Shown piece after piece: positions 15,934-24,011 of a stretch of DNA of 43,053 nucleotides. The DNA is from an uncultured archaeon (GTDB lineage Archaea; Halobacteriota; Methanosarcinia; Methanosarcinales; Methanoperedenaceae). Position numbers and translations under genes: made by a program. The notes beneath the pieces are model-generated. The model was not told the origin of the DNA, did no database searches, and was given only the letters and a program-made list of their open reading frames with translations. The stretch lies in NCBI GenBank assembly GCA_902386135.1, contig CABMIB010000049.1:1-43053 (forward strand). Reading direction: 5' to 3'. Every line of letters starts with the position of its first letter. Within the stretch, counting starts at the first letter, position 1.

Positions 15934-16395
15934 ATGTTCAGGGTACTAAAGGCTTTAGTTACAATCATATTAAAAAATATAACCCTGCAGAGGGGACTGT
16001 ATTCCCTGGCGTTTCTCGCTTTCGGCGTAGGCGACGGGATTACAAGTGCGTATATGATGAGCTCACAGGGTCCGTACAGCGAAGCTAATCCAGTTATAAG
16101 AACATCATTTATGATAGAGGGTTTCGATGGGATGGTCATGTTTAAGCTCTGGATTACTTTTATCATGCTGCTTGCGATCTATGTAAAATCATATAGCAAC
16201 GGGTACTGGACCGTAAACTTCGTTCTTTTTGCAATCATAGCTGGTGGATTGATGGGAATTTATTCCAATATGAGCGTTATTAATGGTGCGGCACCTCCAG
16301 AGCCAGGTGGAATACTTCTGATATACGCTGCTATGGTACTGATATTTATTCAAATCGGGAGTTTTATAGATACTCACATTGCTTGCGAACATTGA
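15934..16395 (+). CDS. archaeal four-helix membrane protein (DUF5658-like)
   Basis: A 153-residue protein with about four membrane segments (residues 20-38, 65-85, 92-110, 125-145). The region GVGDGITSAYMM with EANPVIR follows the D-x-x-T ... E-x-NP pattern of small archaeal DUF5658-like membrane proteins of unknown role. A TATA-like TGTATATAAG lies about 40 bases upstream. No partner gene is apparent; the gene stands alone between two minus-strand genes. Confidence 0.6.
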   Translation: MFRVLKALVTIILKNITLQRGLYSLAFLAFGVGDGITSAYMMSSQGPYSEANPVIRTSFMIEGFDGMVMFKLWITFIMLLAIYVKSYSNGYWTVNFVLFAIIAGGLMGIYSNMSVINGAAPPEPGGILLIYAAMVLIFIQIGSFIDTHIACEH

Positions 16396-16415
16396 TGCTT
16401 TGGGTGTATTATAGA

Positions 16416-16892
16416 CTACTTGAAACCGTAAGTTGTAGCTTTCATATCCGCATCTACAAGATAGTCAAAATCGATTAACTTATCCCATCCTGCTTTTTGG
16501 AAAACCCCGCCGACGCAGACCCCGAGTATCTGCCTATCGGGATGCCCGTCCGTTATCTCATCGATCAATCTTATCAAGCCGTTTACATCCACTTCCATCT
16601 TGGGCATTGCAAGCCCCCCGAGCAGTACAACCGTATCAGAGGCAGGGTCGGCTTTTTTGCCAAGCTGCATCCCGTATTCTGACATTTCGACCTTCGCAGC
16701 CAGCTCCTTTCTTAAGTTTGGTATAAAAACCATTTCCTTCCCTGCATCGCGCAGAACATAGCCCAGAAGCTCAGCGAACGGGTTGCACCAGCCGGGGCAG
16801 CCGATGAAGGTTATCTTTTTCCTGCCGCGCGCAAGCTTGCGAAATGCGGTAAGCAAGCCGCCTATGCCTTCTGATGTTTCTATTGGTCTCAT
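16416..16892 (-). CDS. conserved archaeal protein, probably DUF2124
   Basis: A 158-residue alpha/beta protein without membrane segments. It shows ITFIGCPGWCNPFAELLGYV, LGGLAMPKMEVDV and ILGVCVGGVFQKAGW, a Rossmann-like alternation with Gly-rich turns and conserved Cys (CPGWC). It resembles the DUF2124 family found mainly in methanogens and relatives, of unknown function; I recall this family only generally. It is monocistronic, convergent with the membrane protein at 15934. Confidence 0.6.
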   Translation of the reverse strand: MRPIETSEGIGGLLTAFRKLARGRKKITFIGCPGWCNPFAELLGYVLRDAGKEMVFIPNLRKELAAKVEMSEYGMQLGKKADPASDTVVLLGGLAMPKMEVDVNGLIRLIDEITDGHPDRQILGVCVGGVFQKAGWDKLIDFDYLVDADMKATTYGFK

Positions 16893-17179
16893 GGAATCAC
16901 AGGAGGTATGGATTGGAGGAAGATGGATATAAGGGTTTATTATTTAGATGCCGGTAGAGTTTCATCCTGTCAAATACGTCTTTGTTGGTTTCTTTAACCG
17001 GGATTGCCGTGCCGTAACTTTGATTATGGGTTGCAGATTTGCTACAGGCTATTATATACTACTATAGTAAGCTATAGTTATACGGCGCATTATACTGAAT
17101 TTGAAGAATTGATTTGAATTCCACTGATTTTATTGGGTCAGATAGACTAAATCCCAACTACAATATGGGCGATCGAGAC

Positions 17180-17608
17180 TCAGGATTGATTGCCCTCGTT
17201 AATACGGGAAACAGCCGAATCAAGATTCTTGCGTATCTCCAGCCCGGGTCTGGGACTTTTCGGGATGGAGCCGCTTATCTTCTTAGGAACTGGTATCTCC
17301 TGTTTAACAGGCTTGCGCTCGGCGGGGCGTACATCCAGGCGTGCATTAAGCTCGTCCAGGAGCTTGATAAGCCTTTTGACCATAGCGTCGCCTTTGTTTA
17401 TTTTATACAGCTTGGCATTTCCGACCTGCCGCGTCATTGTGACCATGCCCAGCCTCTCAAGTAGAGGCAGCGCCTTCATGAGAGAGGTATAATGGATGCC
17501 GGCCTTATTCGCTATTTCCGTGAGCGTTAGGTCTGTCTTCTGGTTCTCCCAGAGGACATCTATTATCTTGGCTGTTGCAGAGCCGGTGAAGAGTTTTTCG
17601 AGTGGCAT
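17180..17608 (-). CDS. winged-helix transcription regulator
   Basis: The N-terminal half is a winged helix: a start region FTGSATAKIIDVLWE, then the HTH LTEIANKAGIHYTSLMKAL and a wing MVTMTRQVGNAKLYKINKG. A helix (MVKRLIKLLDEL) and a basic, proline-rich, probably disordered tail (RPAERKPVKQEIPVPKK) follow. Such single-domain archaeal regulators often control themselves or a neighbour. The AT-rich DNA upstream carries a TATA-like box near 17690. The target is unknown. Confidence 0.8.
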   Translation of the reverse strand: MPLEKLFTGSATAKIIDVLWENQKTDLTLTEIANKAGIHYTSLMKALPLLERLGMVTMTRQVGNAKLYKINKGDAMVKRLIKLLDELNARLDVRPAERKPVKQEIPVPKKISGSIPKSPRPGLEIRKNLDSAVSRINEGNQS

Positions 17609-17925
17609 TTTATTTCCTCAATTTAAATTTTGGTTTATCGGTTTGCTGCATTGTACTTTGTTATGCTTGTTAGTACTCTATACTATATAAAATTACTCTT
17701 TAATTGAATTGATATATAGTTTTAAAACTATGAAAAAAAAGACACGGTCGAAAATTATTCTCATAATAAGACCTTTTTGCTGTATAGTCCAAAAATCTTT
17801 AGTTTCATATACTAGCTCTGGAAATAGTTAAGAATTGGATTGATAAGAATTGGAATACATTTGAGCAAAGTTATTAGAGTAATAGGGTAATTATTGGTAT
17901 TATTTGTTAATTAAAAGATTTGGCT
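17609..17925. other. AT-rich intergenic region between divergent genes
   Basis: A 317-base, very AT-rich stretch between the minus-strand regulator and the plus-strand MNT gene. It holds TATA-like sites (ACTATATAAAATT near 17690 and GATATATAG near 17710). No convincing gene or RNA is seen. Confidence 0.5.
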
Positions 17926-18396
17926 ATGAACAACGACATCACATCCCGTCTTATCAACACATACAAAACATACCTTAAAGACAGGCTAACCTCTATAGTT
18001 CTCTTCGGTTCCCGCGCAAGAGGTGATTACACCGATTCAAGCGATTTTGATATCCTGATTATTGCAGAATACCTGCCTGAGCGCCACTTGGCAAGAATGG
18101 GTTATATACGCGCACCACTATTGGACTTTGAAGAAAAAATCCAGATAATAGCCAAGACCCCGCAAGAATTTGACTCATGTTTCCCTCCGCTATATCTTGA
18201 TATATCTATGGATGGACAGATTTTATTTGACAAAGACAGGTTTATGGAAAAACGGTTAAAAAAGATAAGAGAAATCGTAGAAAACTCTACTCTCAACAGG
18301 GTCAAACAGGGGAATGAGTTCCTATGGAGATGGAAATCGCCTAAGAAGCCGGGATGGGAGCTTGGTTGGAGTGGTCTAGTTGAAATCAAAGGATGA
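17926..18396 (+). CDS. MNT-type nucleotidyltransferase (HEPN/MNT pair)
   Basis: A minimal nucleotidyltransferase with the motif FGSRARGDYTDSSDFD (GS at 28-29, Asp40 and Asp42), the G-S ... D-x-D pattern of the polymerase-beta-like fold. In HEPN/MNT toxin-antitoxin pairs this protein is the antitoxin; in studied cases it inactivates the HEPN toxin by AMPylation. The next gene encodes a HEPN-domain protein and overlaps by 17 bases. ATG 17926 is preferred to TTG 17920. Confidence 0.85.
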   Translation: MNNDITSRLINTYKTYLKDRLTSIVLFGSRARGDYTDSSDFDILIIAEYLPERHLARMGYIRAPLLDFEEKIQIIAKTPQEFDSCFPPLYLDISMDGQILFDKDRFMEKRLKKIREIVENSTLNRVKQGNEFLWRWKSPKKPGWELGWSGLVEIKG

Positions 18397-18811
18397 ATCA
18401 AGATACAGGCTAAATCTTGCTGAAGGATTTCTTACCGAAGCAGAGCAGGATTTTGAACTTTCTCGCTGGCGCTCCTGTGTAGATAATTCCCAGCTTGCGG
18501 TCGAGAACACAGGAAAGACCATAGTTGCATGTTTCAGACCAGTTGAAAAAAGCCATAATCCGGCAAAGCAAGTTATGGATCTCTTAAAAACTGAGAAAAT
18601 CGACGAAGAGTTAATTGTCGATATAAAAGATTTAATTCCGCTCTTAGACAAACTCGGATTCGAGGAACATTTAAAAACTGATTATGGAGATGAGGACACT
18701 TATAAATCACCTTGGGACATATTCAAAGAAGATGATGCTACAGAAGCCCTAGAAACTGCGAGGAAATGCGTAAAAACAGCAAAAAGGGTTTACAAATTCT
18801 ACTTTGAATGA
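18380..18811 (+). CDS. HEPN-domain protein, partner of the MNT gene
   Basis: A 143-residue helical protein with the typical HEPN start RYRLNLAEGFLTEAEQDFEL followed by RWRSCVDNSQLAVENTGK. In toxin HEPN proteins an R-x4-6-H motif forms the RNase site. Here the matching stretch R-SCVDNSQ lacks the His, so RNase activity is doubtful and it may belong to a non-catalytic subgroup. The start is TTG 18380, inside the end of the MNT gene, implying translational coupling. Confidence 0.8.
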   Translation: MKSKDESRYRLNLAEGFLTEAEQDFELSRWRSCVDNSQLAVENTGKTIVACFRPVEKSHNPAKQVMDLLKTEKIDEELIVDIKDLIPLLDKLGFEEHLKTDYGDEDTYKSPWDIFKEDDATEALETARKCVKTAKRVYKFYFE

Positions 18812-18847
18812 GACTTATAAATAGGATATCAGATTAATATCATAAAG

Positions 18848-19018
18848 ATGAAAATCGAAGAGCTCAGAAAAAAAGTCAGAGAAACGACTGAGAAAGAGCT
18901 AATACAGGATGCCATCAGAGCAAGGAAATTCTCCGGACTTTCAACCCTTGTTCAAGGATTAGACCTCATTGATTTTGCATTGCAACTGAAGAAAACACAA
19001 AGTGAAAGAAAACAATAA
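18848..19018 (+). CDS. 56-residue helical protein downstream of HEPN/MNT
   Basis: ATG 18848 opens a 56-residue frame starting MKIEELRKKVRETTEKELI and containing a second helix STLVQGLDLIDFALQLKK. It is charged, soluble and entirely helical. It sits 36 bases after the HEPN gene and 8 bases before the next gene, so it may belong to the HEPN/MNT unit. An AT-rich GATATCAGATTAATATC lies just upstream. I do not recognise a family. Confidence 0.55.
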   Translation: MKIEELRKKVRETTEKELIQDAIRARKFSGLSTLVQGLDLIDFALQLKKTQSERKQ

Positions 19019-19026
19019 GAGTAGCT

Positions 19027-19962
19027 ATGGCGGCTAACACCACTCCACTCACCATCGGTCACCTCTCCACCGTTTATCATACCTCCTTCATTTTAATGGG
19101 CACGGACTGGCCAGATAAAGCAGGCATCCATGCGGACTGGAAGCTCTTTGCATCCGGTCCCGATATCGTAAAAGCTTTCGCGAACAAGGAAATCGACATC
19201 GGATATATCGGTCTTCCCCCTGCCATCATCGGCATCGACCGCGGGGTTCCAATTATATGCGTAGCAGGCGGGCACGTTGAAGGGACTGTGCTGATAGCCC
19301 GGAAAGAGTACAGGACGCTTGATGAACTGGGTGACATTAAAGCCGTGCTGGCCCAGTTCGAGGGAAATGTTATCGGCTCACCGCCCAGAGGCTCTATCCA
19401 CGATGTTATTATCAATGACGTCCTGGAGAAAGCAGGGCTTAACATCAAAGTTAAGAACTTCGCATGGACAGACTTTGTTCTTGAGGCGCTGGTGGACGGC
19501 GAGATTAGCGCTGCAGTAGGGACGCCATCCCTTGCTGTGGCTTCGGCGCGCGCATGCGGAGCGAAAATAATTGTTCCCCCATCAAAACTTTGGCAGAATA
19601 ACCCGAGCTACGGTATAGTAATCAGGAAGGAATTGATGAGGTATCCCGATATGATATCAGGCTTCCTGGAAATACACGAGAAAGCCAGCAATTTTATCCG
19701 GACAAGACCTGCTGACGCAGCAGGGATAGTCTCGAAGCTGACAGGGATCGTAGATGAAGATTTCGTCCTGGATGCCTACAGAGTCTCACCAAAATACTGC
19801 GCCGCCCTGTCCTCCGGGTTCGTTGGCTCTACGATGGCTTTCGTGCCTGTGCTTCACAGGTTAAAGTATATCTCATGGAGCTTATCCGAAGATAAGATAT
19901 TCGAGCGCCGTTTTATTGATGAAGTCCATAAAGAACCGCCGCATTACGATATATCACTTTAG
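19027..19962 (+). CDS. periplasmic-binding-fold protein (NMT1/SsuA-like), no signal peptide
   Basis: The 311-residue product has the two-lobed fold of nitrate/sulfonate/thiamine-precursor binding proteins: LTIGHLSTVYHTSFILM at the start, VKAFANKEIDIGYIGLPPAI, IGSPPRGSIHDVI, the VLEALVDGEISAAVGTPSLA stretch, and YGIVIRKELM. It lacks a signal peptide or lipobox, and no ABC permease or ATPase gene is adjacent. It may thus be a cytoplasmic binding protein or enzyme of this fold rather than a transporter part. The ligand is unknown. Confidence 0.7.
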   Translation: MAANTTPLTIGHLSTVYHTSFILMGTDWPDKAGIHADWKLFASGPDIVKAFANKEIDIGYIGLPPAIIGIDRGVPIICVAGGHVEGTVLIARKEYRTLDELGDIKAVLAQFEGNVIGSPPRGSIHDVIINDVLEKAGLNIKVKNFAWTDFVLEALVDGEISAAVGTPSLAVASARACGAKIIVPPSKLWQNNPSYGIVIRKELMRYPDMISGFLEIHEKASNFIRTRPADAAGIVSKLTGIVDEDFVLDAYRVSPKYCAALSSGFVGSTMAFVPVLHRLKYISWSLSEDKIFERRFIDEVHKEPPHYDISL

Positions 19963-20196
19963 GGCATCACTGTTTTTCTTTTCAATATTCTGCCGCAGAA
20001 GCCTGACAGCGGCAGCCAAGGCTTCTCTTTCAAGCGGTGTGATATCTTTCTTCTCCCCAAGATTTCTTAAAAGCACCACAGTCGACCTGTAATCCATTCC
20101 ATCGGCTTCCCTGATCAATAATGGCCTGTGTTCCTGCATATCCTGCGCATATTTGCAATCCTTCATGGGTTCTGCTCTTTCGATTACCAGTTCCAT
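19954..20196 (-). CDS. small conserved-looking archaeal protein
   Basis: An 80-residue soluble protein starting MELVIERAEPMKDCKYA, with a mid-region DGMDYRSTVVLLRNLGEK and a C-terminal helix TPLEREALAAAVRLLRQ. Codon use is like the neighbours. It overlaps the end of the binding-protein gene by 9 bases in convergent orientation. The family is not recognised. Confidence 0.6.
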   Translation of the reverse strand: MELVIERAEPMKDCKYAQDMQEHRPLLIREADGMDYRSTVVLLRNLGEKKDITPLEREALAAAVRLLRQNIEKKNSDALK

Positions 20197-20352
20197 ATAT
20201 TCAGCTCCTTTTGCTCAACAATGAAATTCCGGGATATATGTTCCATGTAAGCGGGGTGAAACTAATCAGACCGGAGTTCAGGACTGGAGTTCCACAGATG
20301 TTTAGAAAGCATTATTATTACATCAACGTTTTAAGGGGGAAGAGGAATCCTA

Positions 20353-21111
20353 TTGAAAGCAACTGCATTTGCTGTAGAAAATATCCCTTTAATCAAGCCT
20401 GGTAATGATATCGGACGCCTTATAGTCGAAAAAACAGAGCTTGAAGAGCATGATATCATTGTCGTTTCTTCGACCATCGTATCAAAATCAGATAACAGGA
20501 TCCTTCCTCTCGATAACGTAAAAGTAACCCCGAAGGCGAAGGCAATTTCAAAGAAAAACGGTAACGACCCCAGGTTCGTGCAGGCTGTGCTGAACGAGAG
20601 CAGCGAAGTGTTCATAGAATCGCCTTTCCTTCTTGTTCTAACAAAGAGCGGAAGCATCTGCGTTAATGCAGGCATAGACCACTCCAATGTCCAGGGCTCT
20701 GAGAACATCCTTTTACTCCCCGAAGACCCGGATAGGAGCGCAAAAAAAATAAAGGAGACAATATTTGAACTGACCGGAAAAAAAGTAAGCGTTATCATTA
20801 CCGACACTAACGGCAGGGCTTTCAGGATGGGGCAGACCGGAGCTGCCATCGGCATTGCAGGGATAATGCCCACAAGGGACTGGCGAGGCACAAAAGACCT
20901 TTTCGGAAGAGTCCTTGAGGTAAAAAACGAAGCTATCATAGACGAGTTCGCAGGATTTGCGAATATCCTGATGGGTGAGGGGAATGGTGGAACACCTATT
21001 GTAATTATCAGGGGTTTGAATTTTTATCGGGAATCGTGTAGCATAAAGGAGCTGTACAGACCTGAAACAGAAGATATGATACGCCGGGCGCTCATATCTC
21101 GGTCAGTTTGA
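20353..21111 (+). CDS. cofE: coenzyme F420-0:L-glutamate ligase (CofE)
   Basis: Adds glutamates to F420-0 with GTP, completing coenzyme F420, the deazaflavin hydride carrier of methane metabolism. Family landmarks are DIIVVSSTIVSKSDNR near the N-terminus, the CVNAGIDHSNVQG loop, SVIITDTNGRAFRMGQTGAAIG, and the end region ADFAG-like DEFAGFANILMGEG with TPIVIIRG. The 252-residue length is standard. The start is TTG with a GGGGGAAGAGG stretch upstream. Its last 20 bases overlap the convergent HD gene. Confidence 0.93.
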   Translation: MKATAFAVENIPLIKPGNDIGRLIVEKTELEEHDIIVVSSTIVSKSDNRILPLDNVKVTPKAKAISKKNGNDPRFVQAVLNESSEVFIESPFLLVLTKSGSICVNAGIDHSNVQGSENILLLPEDPDRSAKKIKETIFELTGKKVSVIITDTNGRAFRMGQTGAAIGIAGIMPTRDWRGTKDLFGRVLEVKNEAIIDEFAGFANILMGEGNGGTPIVIIRGLNFYRESCSIKELYRPETEDMIRRALISRSV

Positions 21112-22279
21112 ACTGCTTTACATCTTTTTTCACTTCAAAGAATTCCCGCGCAGCTTTGCTTACCTTTTCCCTGTATTCGGCAGGCGTGAAAACCCCGAGG
21201 CGCCAGTTATCAAGCTGTGCTTTCCCCAGTGCCGCTACAAGGCTTGAGGCTTTATCTATCGGTATCATTTTACCGTTTATCATGACCCCTGCCTTCATTT
21301 CAATGATATGCGGTTTTTCCGGGATATCAACAATCACGTATTCCGGTTCCACACCTGCGTTTTCGGCTATTTCATTCTCAACCCTTTTGATCTTTTTCCT
21401 GTGTTTTAACACATCCGTCCCAAATGACTCAAAACCTGCATAGAGCGCCCTTTTGAACAACCGCCTTTCATCAAGCCGTTTCGCAATATCAGCCGGAAAC
21501 CCCTTTGAGTTCCGTAACTCCATCAAAAAAGTTACATCATCCATTCTCAGGAGCAGTCCGGGTTTTAGCCCTTCATTCTCTATCATATACCCGGCTGCAT
21601 GTGTACACATCGATTCCGCAATCCTGCTGACATGGTGGAAGTAAACAGTGGGATGCATCAGGAACCGTGAGACGAGCAGCGACTCTGCAGCCTGTAATCC
21701 CCCGATGCCCAGGACAAGTTTGTTCTCATTGAACTTCAACTCGCGGATCAACCTTACGTGGTCTATAAGACCGAAAGCCACGCCTGTATAATGGGCATCA
21801 CGTACGAGATAATCCATCCTGTCCACGTCTATTTCGCTGTTAATTATCTGGCCCGGGTAGGTCTCACCCTTTATATGCTTTGCAATCATTGATGGCGATA
21901 ATGAATGCTCCCTGAGCACATCGGCGATAGCTCCCTTTTTTAATAGCTCCTCTACTTCATCATGACTTTTTTTTGTATATCGCTCAATCAGGTTCTCAGT
22001 TGCATGTGAGAATGGCCCGTGCCCGATATCATGGAGCAGCGCAGCAGCCTGCAGTTCCTTTTGCTGGTGCTCGTCCACCTGCTTTGTTAAAGATCCTGCA
22101 AGATGATAGACGCCCAGAGAATGCTCAAAGCGCGTATGGTTCGCCCCCGGATAAACAAGGTTGGAGAAACCCAGTTGCCGTATCCTTCGAAGCCTCTGGA
22201 CCGAAGGGGTATCTATCAGGGAGAGCGCCAGCTCATCAAGCTCGATGTAATCATGTATCGGATCCCGGATGACTTTCAT
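21092..22279 (-). CDS. HD-superfamily phosphohydrolase (dGTPase-like, COG1078)
   Basis: A 395-residue HD-domain enzyme related to SAMHD1 and dNTP triphosphohydrolases. It opens with VIRDPIHDYIEL, RLRRIRQLG, HTRFEHSLGVYHLAG, and the metal site ALLHDIGHGPFSHATE, then DVDRMDYLVRDAHYTG. These are the H...HD...D ligands of the family. It probably hydrolyses (d)NTPs, but the substrate is not predictable. Convergent overlap of 20 bases with cofE. Confidence 0.88.
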   Translation of the reverse strand: MKVIRDPIHDYIELDELALSLIDTPSVQRLRRIRQLGFSNLVYPGANHTRFEHSLGVYHLAGSLTKQVDEHQQKELQAAALLHDIGHGPFSHATENLIERYTKKSHDEVEELLKKGAIADVLREHSLSPSMIAKHIKGETYPGQIINSEIDVDRMDYLVRDAHYTGVAFGLIDHVRLIRELKFNENKLVLGIGGLQAAESLLVSRFLMHPTVYFHHVSRIAESMCTHAAGYMIENEGLKPGLLLRMDDVTFLMELRNSKGFPADIAKRLDERRLFKRALYAGFESFGTDVLKHRKKIKRVENEIAENAGVEPEYVIVDIPEKPHIIEMKAGVMINGKMIPIDKASSLVAALGKAQLDNWRLGVFTPAEYREKVSKAAREFFEVKKDVKQFKLTEI

Positions 22280-22333
22280 GAATATTTCTCTTTATAAGCA
22301 AATATATTATAAAGAACTATTCTATTAGAACTG

Positions 22334-22777
22334 ATGGACATTAAAATCAGAAAGGCGACTTCATCGGATGTAAAGAACATAAAGAAAATTCTTTCTTTTT
22401 ATTGCCTGGATACCGGAAATGTAGATAAAAACCTTCCCGAATTTATAGTAGCTGTCAGGGATGAAAAGATCGTCGGCTGTGCCTGCCTGGATATAAGTGA
22501 TGTTGTGGAGCTGCGGTCAATTGCGATATTACCGAATTATCGCAATAAGGGCATCGGCTCAAAACTGGTTGATACCATATTAACTCGCGCTGCTGAACTG
22601 ACCGGAACGGTCTATCTTCGCACGACATCGCCTGCTTTTTTTGAGAAAAAAGGGTTCCGGAAACTTAAGGATGATGAGAAAAAAGCTATCTGGAAGGATT
22701 GCGGTGAGTGCGACAGATTCGATATATGTAAACAAACATTAATGAGACTTGATATAAAGTCCGAAGAAAAATCATAG
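22334..22777 (+). CDS. GNAT N-acetyltransferase with C-terminal Cys motif
   Basis: The GNAT fold is clear: start IKIRKATSSDVKNIKKIL, VVELRSIAILPNYRNKGIG (acetyl-CoA loop with the R-x-x-G-x-G pattern as RNKGIG), and the FFEKKGFRKL motif near the end. A short tail holds CGECDRFDICKQ, a possible metal site also seen in some archaeal ArgA-like GNATs. The substrate is unknown; N-acetylglutamate synthesis is one possibility but no arg gene is adjacent. Confidence 0.82.
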   Translation: MDIKIRKATSSDVKNIKKILSFYCLDTGNVDKNLPEFIVAVRDEKIVGCACLDISDVVELRSIAILPNYRNKGIGSKLVDTILTRAAELTGTVYLRTTSPAFFEKKGFRKLKDDEKKAIWKDCGECDRFDICKQTLMRLDIKSEEKS

Positions 22778-22944
22778 TGGGCAGGTTGGATAGGATAGGA
22801 GGGATAAAAAAGTTTTACAAGCCCACTATTAATTCGTATATGTGCGAACAAAATACTTAAAGCTTACGGATTTGTATTTTATTCAGGCAAAGAATTATTA
22901 TGTATGAAATAAGATTGATGTTAATGAATAAAGGGCGTGAGTGA

Positions 22945-23322
22945 TTGTTCAGAAGATTTTTGGAATCTTATGTCGATGTTTGTAATAATGTCGTAACGAA
23001 TGCAGCGAACGCTGTTCTGATGTTCGAAGCCGGCGAGCAGGCTGCAATGGACCTTAAAACCTCAAAAATTGAGGATATACAGAAGGAATTCGAGAAAGAT
23101 GGGGTAAAAGTGACTTTCGAGATATCTGAAAAAAAAGTCCTGTTCAGAGTCACAGGGCTGCCGTTAAAAGGGAAAAAATGTACGTACTGTGATATATTAA
23201 GAGGGTTTTTCGGAGGGATTGCCAGAAAACATATTGATAACAGGTTCTATTCTAAAAAAGGTACGGAATGCGTTCTGGAAGGTGCTGAGGAATGCACTTT
23301 CGTTGCGGAGCTGATAGAATGA
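22945..23322 (+). CDS. small V4R-like domain protein
   Basis: A 125-residue protein that resembles the V4R domain of hydrocarbon- or tetrapyrrole-binding proteins: a helical half (VVTNAANAVLMFEAGEQAAM), then CTYCDILRGFFGGIARKH and the end GTECVLEGAEECTFVAEL, with paired Cys typical of the V4R C-terminus. TTG 22945 follows GGGCGTGAG. The ligand is unknown. It stands upstream of the 202-residue protein in the same direction, probably cotranscribed. Confidence 0.65.
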   Translation: MFRRFLESYVDVCNNVVTNAANAVLMFEAGEQAAMDLKTSKIEDIQKEFEKDGVKVTFEISEKKVLFRVTGLPLKGKKCTYCDILRGFFGGIARKHIDNRFYSKKGTECVLEGAEECTFVAELIE

Positions 23323-23402
23323 GTCCGGGCATGAAAAACAGAAATCCGGGGCATTAAAATCCTCCAACTGGTGAGCGATTATCTTCCCATTAAAGGTGTG
23401 AA

Positions 23403-24011
23403 ATGCCAAAAAATCTGACTGTGACCCTAAGTGACATGGAATATGAGATCCTTAAAAAGATAAATGTCGTTGAGGGCGAGGATGGCGAAAAATTAAGGAA
23501 TCTTCTCAGGCTCTATATATCCACCATCCCGGGATTAAAATCATCTGAGTATGCTCTGAAAAGGGTAGAAAATAAAGAGGAGATCGATAGCCTCCTGAGG
23601 GACGTCTGGGCTGCGTACGAACTTATAGATAATCCGACTGAAACCTGGAAAGATGATAAAATCGATAAACTGATAAGCGATCTTGTTGAAATCAACGTTC
23701 TTGTAAAAACAGGAGAGAAACAGTTCATTCCCACCTCCAAATTCAGGAACCTTTTTAAAATGCTGCTTCATGATATCGCAACCGAATCAAAGGAGATGAA
23801 TGAGTACAGCGCAGCGTGCATCGCAACTATCCAGTTGCTGGTAGAGTTCAGCGGCGGTACTCTCGGGAATGAGACGATAAGGGACGGGACTATTCTGCTT
23901 AACGAAGGATGGCTGTTCGCTTATGCCACAGCAATGAAGAAAGCCAGGGAATTCATGAGAACAAAAAAGTTGTTCCCGGAAACCGAGGAAGCTGCCGCTG
24001 AGCCCTCATAG
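23403..24011 (+). CDS. protein with ribbon-helix-helix-like N-terminus
   Basis: Residues 1-40 (KNLTVTLSDMEYEILKKI, then EKLRNLLRLYIS) resemble a ribbon-helix-helix DNA-binding domain. The rest, to residue 202, is mostly helical with TSKFRNLFKMLLHDIATE and a C-terminal FAYATAMKKAREFMR helix, and it ends acidic. It could be a sensor-regulator acting with the V4R-like protein encoded before it, an inference from position. It overlaps the convergent radical SAM gene by 6 bases. Confidence 0.5.
   Translation: MPKNLTVTLSDMEYEILKKINVVEGEDGEKLRNLLRLYISTIPGLKSSEYALKRVENKEEIDSLLRDVWAAYELIDNPTETWKDDKIDKLISDLVEINVLVKTGEKQFIPTSKFRNLFKMLLHDIATESKEMNEYSAACIATIQLLVEFSGGTLGNETIRDGTILLNEGWLFAYATAMKKAREFMRTKKLFPETEEAAAEPS

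Noticed and set aside
16948-17067. 39-codon plus-strand frame starting MPVEFHPVKYVFVGFF
   Set aside because: No ribosome site and no recognisable family; the length is expected by chance in a 287-base gap.
19027-19962. A full ABC importer for the NMT1/SsuA-like protein
   Set aside because: No permease or ATPase gene is adjacent and the protein has no signal peptide or lipobox.
22900-22944. 14-codon frame MYEIRLMLMNKGRE just before the V4R-like gene
   Set aside because: It is too short to support; it could be a leader peptide, but nothing else in the sequence points to that.
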